From: Marinomonas ostreistagni
GTDB taxonomy: Bacteria; Pseudomonadota; Gammaproteobacteria; Pseudomonadales; Marinomonadaceae
Direction: 5' to 3'
Length of the DNA: 64,000 nucleotides
Assembly (NCBI RefSeq): GCF_016888445.1
Contig: NZ_JAFEKF010000004.1
Span: 186,001-250,000 of the forward strand
The notes beneath the pieces were generated by a model. The model did no database searches. It saw only the letters and a program-made list of their open reading frames with translations, and was not told the origin of the DNA. The translations under genes and the position numbers were made by a program. Below are positions 25,444-34,022 of this stretch, piece after piece. Positions within the stretch are counted from its first letter, which is position 1. Each line of letters starts with the position of its first letter.

Positions 25444-26202
25444 ATGACAATGCTAAACAAACTACCTTTGCTGGTACTAGGGTGTGCCGCGACCATGAAT
25501 GCATCGGCAGCACAAGTGCATGCAGCGGTAGCGGCTAATTTCACTGAAGCGATGAAATCTGTGGTGGAAAAGTTCGAAGCTGAAACCGGTCATGAGGTTG
25601 TCTTATCTTTTGGTTCGTCTGGTAAAATTTTGGCTCAGATCCAAAATGGCGCACCGTTTGAGGTATTTTTATCCGCCGATCAAGCCAAACCGAAAGCCTT
25701 AGAAGAAGCGGGCATGGTCCATTCTGGTAGCCGCTTTACCTATGCGGTGGGTGCGTTGGCGCTTTGGTCTACGTTGCCAGACTTTATCGAAGACGATTAC
25801 AGCCGTTTAAGCTCAGGCGATTTTAATAAGCTGGCATTAGCCAACCCTAAACTGGCGCCTTATGGTTTAGCCGCAACCGAAGTTCTAGATGCGTTAGACT
25901 TAACCGATGCCACTAAAGCAAAATGGGTACAGGGCGAAAACATCGCTCAAACCTATCAATTTGTCGCGACAGGTAATGCTAATCTTGGCTTTGTCGCGCT
26001 GTCTCAAATCATGTCTGATGGCCACGTGACGGAGGGTTCAAGCTGGATTGTGCCGAGTGATTTGTACAGCCCGATTCGGCAAGACGCTGTGCTGCTCGAG
26101 CGTGGCGCTGATAACGAGGCAGCCATCGCCTTGCTAGATTACTTACAGAGCAGCTCGGTTGCTCATGACATCATTCACTCTTACGGTTACGAAACTGAGT
26201 AA
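25444..26202 (+). CDS. modA: Molybdate ABC transporter, periplasmic binding protein
   Basis: 252 aa. The signal peptide is cleaved near ASAAQVH. Mature motifs are [36 protein letters not shown] and [15 protein letters not shown], which mark ModA. The Ser and Ala residues that hold the oxyanion lie in the SFGSSGK turn. It captures molybdate or tungstate for ModBC. AAGGAGA precedes the start. First gene of modABC, under the ModE operator. Confidence 0.96.
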   Translation: MTMLNKLPLLVLGCAATMNASAAQVHAAVAANFTEAMKSVVEKFEAETGHEVVLSFGSSGKILAQIQNGAPFEVFLSADQAKPKALEEAGMVHSGSRFTYAVGALALWSTLPDFIEDDYSRLSSGDFNKLALANPKLAPYGLAATEVLDALDLTDATKAKWVQGENIAQTYQFVATGNANLGFVALSQIMSDGHVTEGSSWIVPSDLYSPIRQDAVLLERGADNEAAIALLDYLQSSSVAHDIIHSYGYETE

Positions 26203-26210
26203 TAACCATT

Positions 26211-26897
26211 ATGTTTACTGACGCAGATCTTGATGCGATTTGGCTTACGTTACGCTTAGCCACCACGGTGACAGTGCTACTGTTACTCATCGGTACGCCG
26301 ATCGCTTGGTGGTTAGCACGCACACGCTCTTGGTTGAAAGGCCCCATTGGAGCGCTGGTGGCTTTGCCTTTGGTATTGCCACCGACGGTACTGGGCTTTT
26401 ATTTATTGATTGCCATGGGACCAAATGGTTGGATCGGCCAGCTGACTCAAGAGATGGGGATTGGCTTATTGCCATTTACCTTTTGGGGGCTGGTGATCGC
26501 GTCAGTGTTTTACTCGTTGCCGTTTGTCGTGCAACCGATTCAAAATGCCATGGAAGCGCTAGGTGAACGGCCGTTAGAAGTCGCGGCGACCTTACGAGCA
26601 GGGCCATGGGATACTTTTTTTAATGTAGTACTGCCATTGTCAAAGCCTGGCTTTATCACGGCCGCGATTTTAGGGTTTGCCCATACGGTGGGTGAGTTTG
26701 GCGTCGTACTCATGATTGGCGGCAATATTCCTCAAGAGACACGTGTGGTTTCGGTACAGATTTACGATTACGTTGAAGCGATGGAATACGGCCAAGCGCA
26801 TGTGCTGGCTGGCTTGATGGTGGCCTTTTCGTTTGTGGTGTTGCTTGGCGTTTATGGCTTTCAGCGTCGTGGAACCAGTGTGTGGGGGAGTCGATGA
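26211..26897 (+). CDS. modB: Molybdate ABC transporter, permease
   Basis: 228 aa with five or six hydrophobic segments. The EAA loop that contacts ModC reads [34 protein letters not shown]. The region [15 protein letters not shown] is typical of ModB. It forms the membrane channel, eight bases downstream of modA. Its stop overlaps the modC start region. Confidence 0.95.
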   Translation: MFTDADLDAIWLTLRLATTVTVLLLLIGTPIAWWLARTRSWLKGPIGALVALPLVLPPTVLGFYLLIAMGPNGWIGQLTQEMGIGLLPFTFWGLVIASVFYSLPFVVQPIQNAMEALGERPLEVAATLRAGPWDTFFNVVLPLSKPGFITAAILGFAHTVGEFGVVLMIGGNIPQETRVVSVQIYDYVEAMEYGQAHVLAGLMVAFSFVVLLGVYGFQRRGTSVWGSR

Positions 26898-28006
26898 TGT
26901 CTCAAACAATTGCAAGCGATAGCTGTATTCACGCACAATTTTCACTGACACGCCAAGCCAAAGGCCGTGAAGATTTTGTGCTGAGCGTGGCGGCCAAATT
27001 ACCGAGTCAAGGAGTGACAGCGATTTTTGGTCAGTCTGGATCAGGTAAAACTACCTTATTGCGTTGTATCGCCGGGCTGGAAACGGCGCCACAAGGCTAC
27101 CTTTCGGTGCAAGGTGATGTATGGCAAGACGATCGCCGCACGCTACCGACATACCAGCGCCCAATTGGTTACGTATTTCAAGAATCGAGCCTGTTTGAAC
27201 ACCTGACGGCACAGGCGAATATCGACTTTGCCTTAAAGCGTTCTGAGCAGCGCCCAAACGCAGCAGAATACCAACAGATCATCGATCTAATGGGCATAGA
27301 GCATGTGCTGCAGCGTTATCCTGCGCAGCTGTCTGGTGGTGAGCGTCAGCGTGTCGCGATTGCAAGAGCATTGTTAATTAAGCCGCGTTTGTTACTGATG
27401 GACGAGCCTTTGGCATCTTTAGACAGTGCTCGCAAGCAAGAAATTTTACCGTATCTCGCCAAACTACGTAGCAGCTTAGACATTCCTATTTTGTATGTCA
27501 GCCACTCTGTGGATGAGATTGCTCAATTGGCCGATCATGTACTGGTGTTAGAGCAGGGCAAGGTGGTTGCGCAGGGAGATATCAGTGATATTTTCGCACG
27601 TACCGATCTCGCGCAATTATCCGGATTTGATATGGGCGTGGTCTGGCATGGCCATTTGCAAGAGCGCAATGAGGCTTGGCATTTGGCACGTATCAAGGCG
27701 CCCGGTGGGTCGCTGTGGGTGCGGGATGGCGGTGATGCCATAGGTGCGGCGATCCGTACGCGCATATTGGCACGCGATGTCAGCATTGCTTTGTCTGCGG
27801 GTGAGGATTCTAGTATTTTAAATCGCTTGCCAGTCACTATTAGTCAGATTACACCTGATAAAGACCCTGCGATGCTATTGCTACGCCTGATCAGCGGGCG
27901 TGATTGTATCCTTGCGCGCTTAACTAAGCGTTCAGTTGAGCAACTGCATCTCTATGAAGGGCTTCAAGCCTGGGCGCAAATCAAATCGGTCGCTATTATG
28001 CGCTAA
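26897..28006 (+). CDS. modC: Molybdate ABC transporter, ATPase
   Basis: 369 aa from the ATG at 26897, where GGGGGAG is six bases upstream; the ATG at 26894 is possible too. Walker A is GQSGSGKTT at about 45-53, the signature LSGGERQR, Walker B LLLMDEPLASLD, followed by the switch His in YVSHSVDEI. The last third is a TOBE/Mop domain (ISALSAG..., ITPDKDPAMLLLRL) that can sense the anion. Its stop overlaps the convergent modE stop by four bases. Confidence 0.95.
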   Translation: MSQTIASDSCIHAQFSLTRQAKGREDFVLSVAAKLPSQGVTAIFGQSGSGKTTLLRCIAGLETAPQGYLSVQGDVWQDDRRTLPTYQRPIGYVFQESSLFEHLTAQANIDFALKRSEQRPNAAEYQQIIDLMGIEHVLQRYPAQLSGGERQRVAIARALLIKPRLLLMDEPLASLDSARKQEILPYLAKLRSSLDIPILYVSHSVDEIAQLADHVLVLEQGKVVAQGDISDIFARTDLAQLSGFDMGVVWHGHLQERNEAWHLARIKAPGGSLWVRDGGDAIGAAIRTRILARDVSIALSAGEDSSILNRLPVTISQITPDKDPAMLLLRLISGRDCILARLTKRSVEQLHLYEGLQAWAQIKSVAIMR

Positions 28007-28812
28007 CGCGCCCGCATCAAGATCACACTAGGCGCCTTAAACAGCGCCTGCATGCTTTGACCCTCTTGGATATCAAGCTCGCTGGCACTGGCGTTGGTGA
28101 TGACGGCATTAAGAGCCTTATTATTACCCAGATCAAGTGTGATGTCTGAGTTTACGGCCCCCGTTATGACGCGACTGACGCGGCCTTTAAGCTGATTGCG
28201 TGCGCTACTGGCAAGCTTGTGGTCACCGCTTAATACAATGTCCGAGTCATTAATAATGGCGATGCAATCTGCGCCGTCAGTGAGCCCAAGCTGCTGCAAG
28301 CTGTCTTGGGTCACGATCGCGGTCAGTAGTGATTCGGCGCCAATATCAAGCGTCACCTCACTGTGGATTGCGCCAGCTTTAATGGTCTTGATGGTGCCAC
28401 GAAACTGATTGCGAGCGCTGCTGCTTAAGCCTTCACGACTGACAAAACTGGCAATGTCTTGTAGCGAGTGCAAACGCGCACCCAGTTGATCGATAAATTG
28501 TTGGTGCTCTTCTAAGAGCGACTGAAACCCCGCAATAATGCGTTGCCCTAACTCAGTTAGCTGGGTACCGCCGCCTTTGGCGCCACCGCTGGCACGCAGC
28601 ACAAGTGGCTCTGGCGACATATTGTTCATGGCATCGATGCGATCCCATGCGGTTTTATAACTGATGCCCACGGCTTTGGCCGCTTTAGAAATTGAGCCAC
28701 ATTGTTGAATGGCGCTGAGAAGTTCGACTTGGTGGGCTGCAAACGAGGTTTTGTTGCCAGTTAGCAGGAAAATATCACCTGCTAACTGGCCGTTTTGTTC
28801 AGGGTGTGACAT
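28003..28812 (-). CDS. modE: Molybdate-responsive transcriptional regulator ModE
   Basis: 269 aa from the ATG at 28812; an ATG five codons earlier is inside the preceding gene. E. coli ModE is of similar size. The N-terminus is a winged HTH (ISKAAKAVGISYKTAWDRIDAMN). The C-terminal half is two Mop repeats (SARNQFRGTIKTIKAGAIHSEVTLDIG and SARNQLKGRVSRVITGAVNSDITLDLG). With molybdate bound it should repress modABC at 25352. It lies directly after the DHH gene and may be cotranscribed with it. Confidence 0.95.
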   Translation of the reverse strand: MSHPEQNGQLAGDIFLLTGNKTSFAAHQVELLSAIQQCGSISKAAKAVGISYKTAWDRIDAMNNMSPEPLVLRASGGAKGGGTQLTELGQRIIAGFQSLLEEHQQFIDQLGARLHSLQDIASFVSREGLSSSARNQFRGTIKTIKAGAIHSEVTLDIGAESLLTAIVTQDSLQQLGLTDGADCIAIINDSDIVLSGDHKLASSARNQLKGRVSRVITGAVNSDITLDLGNNKALNAVITNASASELDIQEGQSMQALFKAPSVILMRAR

Positions 28813-28819
28813 GTAAGGG

Positions 28820-29752
28820 TTAGCCATCCTGATTAATTTTAACGATGATAGCGCTGAGTGCGGCGTCGGCTTGGTCGTTGTCCACTTGGCAGGTTCCTGC
28901 ATTGAGATGACCGCCACCGCCATATTGCAAACATAGCTCGCCGACATTGGTATTAGAGGTACGGTTTAAAATGGACTTACCAATGGCAAATACGGTGTTT
29001 TGCTGTTTTAGGCCCCACATTTTGTGCAAGGAAATATTGCAGTCCGGGTATAACGCATAAATGACAAAGCGGTTGGTGGTGTAGATAGTCTCTTCATCGA
29101 GTAGATCAAGCACCACTAGATTGCCATGCACCGTGGCGCAGCGTTGGATTTGTTGTTTGGCCTTAGCATCGTGTTCAAAGTACAGGTCAACTCGCTCTTT
29201 AACATCTTCTAAGGCTAAGATTTCTTCAATGGTGTGATGCTTACAGTAGTCGATTAATTGCATCATTAGCTGATAGTTAGAGATGCGAAATTCTCGGAAA
29301 CGTCCCAAGCCAGTGCGGGCGTCCATGATAAAGTTCAGTAACACCCAGCCTGTCGGGTTAAGCACTTCATCCTCAGTAAACTGGGCCGAGTCACCTTTGT
29401 CGACGGCTTCCATCATTTCTTCACTGATGTCTGCAAAGCGCTCTTTACCGCCATAGTAGTCATAGACTACGCGCGCAGCAGAAGGAGCATTGGCGTCGAT
29501 GATATGGTTTTCGATGTTGCTGTCGTTGCGTACGGTTTCACTTAAGTGATGGTCAAAGGCGAGGTGACAGCCTGGTACATAAGGCAAGTTGGTGGTGATG
29601 TCTTTTGCGGTGATGTCGATTTTGCCATCTTGCATGTCTTTAGGGTGTACAAACAGGATCTCATCGATCAAATCTAGATCTTTAAGCAGCACAGCACATA
29701 CTAAGCCATCAAAGTCACTGCGAGTCACCAAACGAAATTTATCATTGCTCAT
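28820..29752 (-). CDS. DHH/DHHA1 family phosphoesterase
   Basis: 310 aa. The DHH domain has the metal sites SDFDGLVCA (residues about 12-20) and HLAFDHHL near 65. The DHHA1 substrate-binding end has GGGGHLNAGTCQ near 290. This fits the family of exopolyphosphatase-like or small nucleotide-cleaving enzymes related to nanoRNases and cyclic-dinucleotide phosphodiesterases. The length is close to NrnA/GdpP C-terminal types, with no membrane or PAS part. Substrate not determinable. It sits directly upstream of modE with an eight-base gap. Confidence 0.85.
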   Translation of the reverse strand: MSNDKFRLVTRSDFDGLVCAVLLKDLDLIDEILFVHPKDMQDGKIDITAKDITTNLPYVPGCHLAFDHHLSETVRNDSNIENHIIDANAPSAARVVYDYYGGKERFADISEEMMEAVDKGDSAQFTEDEVLNPTGWVLLNFIMDARTGLGRFREFRISNYQLMMQLIDYCKHHTIEEILALEDVKERVDLYFEHDAKAKQQIQRCATVHGNLVVLDLLDEETIYTTNRFVIYALYPDCNISLHKMWGLKQQNTVFAIGKSILNRTSNTNVGELCLQYGGGGHLNAGTCQVDNDQADAALSAIIVKINQDG

Positions 29753-29870
29753 TTTACACGTCCGTCGCTAGGTCCATTAGAGAAATAAGATGCTATCAAT
29801 CTAAGACCTGAGTTCGCCAAGTGCAACCTTAGATATGTTGGATATACGTAAATGCGAGGCACAATAATGA

Positions 29871-29901
29871 CGCATTCTGATGCCTCTCGCACCAGAATGC
29901 G
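29871..29901. repeat. 9-bp inverted repeat downstream of DUF3010 gene
   Basis: CGCATTCTG (29871-29879) and CAGAATGCG (29893-29901) are perfect arms. On the minus strand it follows the DUF3010 stop and may be a terminator, but no T run follows. Confidence 0.45.
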
Positions 29902-29910
29902 ATGCGGTGA

Positions 29911-30336
29911 TTAGGCTTCTGCTAATGCCGCGTAGCCCACCATAAAGGCGTTTTCTTGGAACGCTCTAAGCCCGGTTGCCGAAAAAGGAATCGGCAGTGG
30001 GTTGTGCTTTAAAATCTCTTTTTGTTGAGCGTTATGCAGCAAACTGACTTCAACTCCTTCGATCAGCTGTATGGCCGCCTCGATCTTAAAGCCGATAGCG
30101 CCACCTGCGAATTTGCCTTTGGTCGGGCGCTCTTTGATCACGACCTGAGTGACTTTGTAATCTTCAAACAGTTTTTTCAAAGCGAACTGATATTTTCGCA
30201 ACGCTTCGGAGTCATTAGGATGGCTTAAGGCATGGCGCACTTGGCGGCAATCCGCTATCTGAAACAGTCCATCCTGCTTGGACAGTAAACACAAGATTGC
30301 TTCGCTGCCTTTAATCTCAATACCACATGTAATCAT
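29911..30336 (-). CDS. DUF3010 family protein
   Basis: 141 aa, soluble. The sequence matches the DUF3010 family found across marine gammaproteobacteria: it begins ITCGIEIKGSEAILCLL, contains VVIKERPTKGKFAGGAIGFKIEAA, and ends AFQENAFMVGYAAL. The first strands resemble RNase H-like folds (GIEIKGS, VVIKERP), but catalytic residues cannot be confirmed. Function unknown. It is transcribed alone, with AGGACT before the start. Confidence 0.85.
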   Translation of the reverse strand: MITCGIEIKGSEAILCLLSKQDGLFQIADCRQVRHALSHPNDSEALRKYQFALKKLFEDYKVTQVVIKERPTKGKFAGGAIGFKIEAAIQLIEGVEVSLLHNAQQKEILKHNPLPIPFSATGLRAFQENAFMVGYAALAEA

Positions 30337-30456
30337 AACCGAGTCCTATGTATTCATTTTGCCGGCATTATCGCACAGTTTTTGCCTAGCGCTGAGCGCA
30401 ACCCTTATTTCATTCGCCGCAACGATGTGTTGTAAGCTAATAATGGAAATTTGTTT

Positions 30457-30475
30457 AATAATGGGAATGATTCAA
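30457..30475. promoter_or_regulatory. Fur-like box upstream of binding-protein gene
   Basis: AATAATGGGAATGATTCAA matches the 19-bp Fur consensus at 12 positions by eye and contains the core TGGGAATGATT. It is 23 bases before the siderophore/hemin binding-protein gene, where iron repression would be expected. Confidence 0.6.
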
Positions 30476-30497
30476 ATACATAGATTAGGGAAAGGTT

Positions 30498-31343
30498 ATG
30501 AATGTAAAACACTTACTAGCGGTAGGCGCTTCGGTTATGGCAGCGACAAGTTTCGCGAGCGAACGCATCGTAAGTTATGACTTGGGCAGCGTGGATACTT
30601 TGCGCGCGTTACAGGCGAAAAATCAGCTAGTCGGCTTGCCAAAGCAATCTTTGCCAACCTATCTATCAGAGTTTTCAAGTGCAGAATACGCCGATGTGGG
30701 CGGCCTTAAAGCTCCTGATGCCGCCGCTGTCGCAGCGACAGAGCCAACGGCTATTTTGATCACAGGGCGCCAAGGCGAGCAGGGGCAAGCGCTTTCAAGC
30801 GTTGCGCAAACACATACGATTGAATTAAGCGGTGACACCTACTGGCAAGGGTTTAGTGCTCAAGTTGAGGACCTGGCAGAGCTAGTTGACCAAGAGGCGG
30901 TTGCCGAACAAGCATTGAAAGCGCTACAACAGCATTTAGCCAGCTTGAAGCAGAAGGTCGAGGGTGGTGAAGTGCTCATGGTGACACACAATGCTGGTGG
31001 CTTTAGTGCGGGCCAAGCACCAATTGCGACCGAGCTTCTAGGTCTTAACATGGTCGAGCTACCAGACACAGTCAAGCCGGTACAGCGTGGTACTCGTACC
31101 TTTATGCCACTTGAAGTCAGCGATATCGTGACGGCGAATCCAGAGGTTGTATACGTGGTTGACCGTAGCCAAGCGATTGGTCAAGAAGATCAAGCACTGG
31201 ATGTGGCACAGTTACAGCAGCAACTTAAAGAGCAGGGTGCGCGCACTCAAGTAAGCTACCTGACACCAAGTCTTTGGTACCTATCAGGTAATGGATTAGA
31301 AAGCGTACGCTTGCAAGCAGAAGAGTTGGCTTATCCGTTTTAA
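30498..31343 (+). CDS. Siderophore/hemin-type ABC binding protein (FatB/CeuE-like)
   Basis: 281 aa. The signal peptide is cleaved near ATSFAS. The mature part fits the periplasmic iron-complex binding family (PF01497): RIVSYDLGSVDTLRAL, VGGLKAPDAAAVAATEPTAILI, a long connecting helix near 130-160, and the C-terminal lobe NPEVVYVVDRSQAI. No lipobox is seen, so it is soluble periplasmic. There is no permease or ATPase in the neighbourhood, so it must work with a transporter encoded elsewhere. A Fur-like box precedes it. The ligand could be a catechol siderophore or heme. Confidence 0.82.
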   Translation: MNVKHLLAVGASVMAATSFASERIVSYDLGSVDTLRALQAKNQLVGLPKQSLPTYLSEFSSAEYADVGGLKAPDAAAVAATEPTAILITGRQGEQGQALSSVAQTHTIELSGDTYWQGFSAQVEDLAELVDQEAVAEQALKALQQHLASLKQKVEGGEVLMVTHNAGGFSAGQAPIATELLGLNMVELPDTVKPVQRGTRTFMPLEVSDIVTANPEVVYVVDRSQAIGQEDQALDVAQLQQQLKEQGARTQVSYLTPSLWYLSGNGLESVRLQAEELAYPF

Positions 31344-31367
31344 CAATGGCTAACATCAAATGATTAC

Positions 31368-31392
31368 AAAGGGGCCCAAGAGCCCCTTTTTT
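31368..31392 (+). terminator. Rho-independent terminator
   Basis: AAAGGGGC / GCCCCTTT stem (31368-31375 with 31382-31389) followed by TTT, after the binding-protein gene. Confidence 0.88.
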
Positions 31393-31453
31393 ATTGCAAT
31401 AATGGCATAATGGGGCGATTAAGATGGATTTCATAAGACATAGTGAGTGATGT

Positions 31454-32005
31454 ATGGCCAGAGGGCGCCCCTCCAAAAAAGGTTTGATAGCGGAAGCCGC
31501 GCAAAAGCTGTTTCGTGTGTCGGGCTATCAAGGCACCAGTATTGACCAAGTGGTGATCGAGGCTGGTGTCTCCAAGCCCACTGTCTACAGCAATTATCCT
31601 TCTAAGTTATTGCTTTGGCAGGAAGTGTTGCAGCGCTTGATCGCACAAAGCCAAACGGAGCTAGAGCAACAAACACAACGCTTAATCGAGCAGAAAGTAC
31701 CTTTCAATGAAGGCTGGTTGCAACTATGGCGTTGCTGGTGTGATTGCCCTAATCGCTTGTCTGCCTATCGGATTCATTGGGGCGAAGCTCACAAGTTAAG
31801 TGCGACGGAAAAAGCGCTTTTTAGTCAGCTTGAGCAAGTGCTCGCCGAACATTTACAAACATGGCTTAAGCATTGCCAAGTAGACGTGCAACACTACCTG
31901 GTTTTGTTTGCAGTGGCTCAGCAAACCTGTCTAATCGCGCAGCTGACTCCTGACTCGGCCTGTGATGTTGATCTCATGCCATTATTAGATCAACTTTCAC
32001 AATAG
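31454..32005 (+). CDS. TetR/AcrR family transcriptional regulator
   Basis: 183 aa. The N-terminal DNA-binding part (GRPSKKGLIAEAAQKLFRVSGYQGTSIDQVVIEAGVSKPTVYSNYPSK) is a textbook TetR HTH. The C-terminal ligand domain is helical with no clear relatives. It is followed by the lipocalin gene in the same direction 77 bases away, which it may or may not regulate. Ligand unknown. Confidence 0.9.
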   Translation: MARGRPSKKGLIAEAAQKLFRVSGYQGTSIDQVVIEAGVSKPTVYSNYPSKLLLWQEVLQRLIAQSQTELEQQTQRLIEQKVPFNEGWLQLWRCWCDCPNRLSAYRIHWGEAHKLSATEKALFSQLEQVLAEHLQTWLKHCQVDVQHYLVLFAVAQQTCLIAQLTPDSACDVDLMPLLDQLSQ

Positions 32006-32082
32006 CTACGTTCAACCTCCCATCCATTTGCGTATTCATTGCGTATCCTTAGGCATCAGTTACTGTTGCAAGGAATCTCACA

Positions 32083-32622
32083 ATGAATCGATACGCTAAA
32101 ATCTTAACCAGCTTGTCTTTAGCAGTGCTACTTACAGCCTGTTCATTAGGGCCGCCAAAGGGCATTGAACCGGTGCAAAACTTCGCCGTCGAGCCTTACC
32201 TTGGCACTTGGTACGAAGTTGCACGCCTTGATCACAGTTTTGAAGAGGGATTGTCTGATGTGACTGCGACCTATTCGATGCGCGAAGACGGCGGTGTTAA
32301 GGTCGTAAACCGCGGCTACTCAGAAGAAGAGCAGCAGTGGGATGAAGCTGAGGGCAAAGCGTATTTCGTCGAAGGGAGTGACGTCGGGCACCTAAAAGTC
32401 TCTTTCTTTGGCCCATTTTATGGTGCTTATGTGATTTTTAGCCTAGACGATGATTATCAAACTGCGTTGGTAGCAGGGCCAGACCGCTCTTACTTTTGGC
32501 TGCTATCGCGCACGCCTGAGATAGATTCAGAGCAAATGCAAAGCTTGCTGCAGAAGGCTGAGCAACAAGGCTTTGATACATCAAAATTGATCTATGTGGA
32601 GCACTCACGCGCAACCTTCTAA
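32083..32622 (+). CDS. blc: Outer-membrane lipocalin
   Basis: 179 aa. The signal peptide ends in a lipobox (LLTAC, Cys20), so it is lipid-anchored. The lipocalin fingerprint GTWYEVARLDHSFEEG is near 42-57, and the barrel continues with VKVVNRGY, GKAYFVEG, LKVSFFGPFYGAYVIF and YFWLLSRTP, matching bacterial Blc. These bind lysophospholipids or fatty acids at the outer membrane. AAGGAA precedes the start. A hairpin shared with the convergent MFS gene follows. Confidence 0.95.
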   Translation: MNRYAKILTSLSLAVLLTACSLGPPKGIEPVQNFAVEPYLGTWYEVARLDHSFEEGLSDVTATYSMREDGGVKVVNRGYSEEEQQWDEAEGKAYFVEGSDVGHLKVSFFGPFYGAYVIFSLDDDYQTALVAGPDRSYFWLLSRTPEIDSEQMQSLLQKAEQQGFDTSKLIYVEHSRATF

Positions 32623-32631
32623 CCACGGTAT

Positions 32632-32660
32632 CAGCACGGACGATTATTCTGTCCGTGCTG
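32632..32660. terminator. Hairpin between convergent blc and MFS genes
   Basis: CAGCACGGAC (32632-32641) and GTCCGTGCTG (32651-32660) are perfect 10-bp arms. The right arm lies within the last codons of the MFS gene. No T run, so termination strength is uncertain. Confidence 0.5.
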
Positions 32661-33837
32661 CCATCCAAGCAAATACAGCCCCAAACGCACAAATCACCCA
32701 GATCATGCTGATCATGCCTGTGGCACCGTACGCCGAAATCAAAGCGGCAAAGCTCGGTGGCCCAATGGCGCCGCCTAAATTACCTAATTGAGCAATCAGG
32801 CCATAGCCATTGGCTTGCTCATCACTGTTGCGTGCTAAGCGTGGCACCATCGACAAAGCTGCGCCCGGAATCATGCCCAAGAAGAAAATCATAAAGGCGG
32901 CATTGATACTAAACACATGGTCGTAGTCTAGCGTATAGGGCACTGCTAAGGCCCCTAATGCCAGAGCAATGTAAGCTGTCCAAGCTACGTACTGAGGGCG
33001 CATCACATATTGGGCTAATGCGCCCGCGCTAAAGGTGCCGACGGTACTCATTAGCGGTAACACGACTTGCATGGTCAGCCGCAAGGTGTCTGATTGAATG
33101 AAGTTGGGGATATAGGTCAGCAAAGACACTAAGGTGCAGGTATAAAACAAAAAAACTAACGCTGGTAAGAACGTACGTGGCGTCTGATAAATACGTGCCA
33201 ATTTACGAAAGTAAGATTCGCTGTCGTTGGCCTGAGGGCTGTTATATAGGCCTTCATCGTTATCAATTAGGCGCCAAACCAAAACAGCCATTAGCACGAT
33301 GTATAGGGCATGGCTAAGGTATAAACCGCTGAGTGCATAGTGGGTTAAGATGAATTTACCAGCAGAGCCAGCAATCGCAAAGGCGACGCCAAAAAATGTG
33401 CCCCAGATGCCCATAGTGATTGAACGATGGTGAGGCGCACTCAGTCTTGCGATCATAGTCGGCGCGGCCACCACTACCCCTAGTTGTGAAAAGCCTTCTA
33501 GCACGCGAGTCAGTAAAATGATTTCAAACGGCGGTAACAGCGCTTGTATAAAAGACAAGAGGGCGCCAAAGAGTAAAGAGCCAATCAATACTCGGCGATA
33601 GCCGATACGCCCCGCCATGATGCCAGCGGTGGCCCCTAAGATAAGCCCGACAATGCCAACCACAGATAATGACGCACCCGTTAATGCTGGCCCCATTTGA
33701 TAGTGCTCAAGCAGGTCATTATAAGACACAGAAAATTTGGCGAACTGCATGGCAGCACTGATGCCGGCAAACCAAAGCAAAAAAACCGCGGGCCAAGCAG
33801 TTGTTTGGCGATCTTGAGAGGTGGGGGTGTTAGGCAT
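32644..33837 (-). CDS. MFS transporter
   Basis: 397 aa with about twelve hydrophobic segments. The helix 2-3 loop reads GRIGYRRVLIGS, the MFS A motif. The second half has FLGMIPGAALSMVPRLARNSDEQANGYGLIAQLGNLGGAIGPP. Substrate unknown. AGGGAAG precedes the start. It is transcribed away from fadH, and no regulator is adjacent. Confidence 0.85.
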   Translation of the reverse strand: MPNTPTSQDRQTTAWPAVFLLWFAGISAAMQFAKFSVSYNDLLEHYQMGPALTGASLSVVGIVGLILGATAGIMAGRIGYRRVLIGSLLFGALLSFIQALLPPFEIILLTRVLEGFSQLGVVVAAPTMIARLSAPHHRSITMGIWGTFFGVAFAIAGSAGKFILTHYALSGLYLSHALYIVLMAVLVWRLIDNDEGLYNSPQANDSESYFRKLARIYQTPRTFLPALVFLFYTCTLVSLLTYIPNFIQSDTLRLTMQVVLPLMSTVGTFSAGALAQYVMRPQYVAWTAYIALALGALAVPYTLDYDHVFSINAAFMIFFLGMIPGAALSMVPRLARNSDEQANGYGLIAQLGNLGGAIGPPSFAALISAYGATGMISMIWVICAFGAVFAWMAARTE

Positions 33838-34022
33838 GAATACTTCCCTAGTGCCGTAAGAAACGAAAAGGAGGCAGTATAAACCGTTTGGTCAAACTAA
33901 GCGAAGCACTTGTAAGTAGGTTGAAATTTAATCTTTTTTGTAAGCGTTAATAGACTGTTTTGTCATAGTGCAAACGAACAGGCTTTGTCATGCTCAATAC
34001 CTTGCATAAGTGGAGTAAGAGT

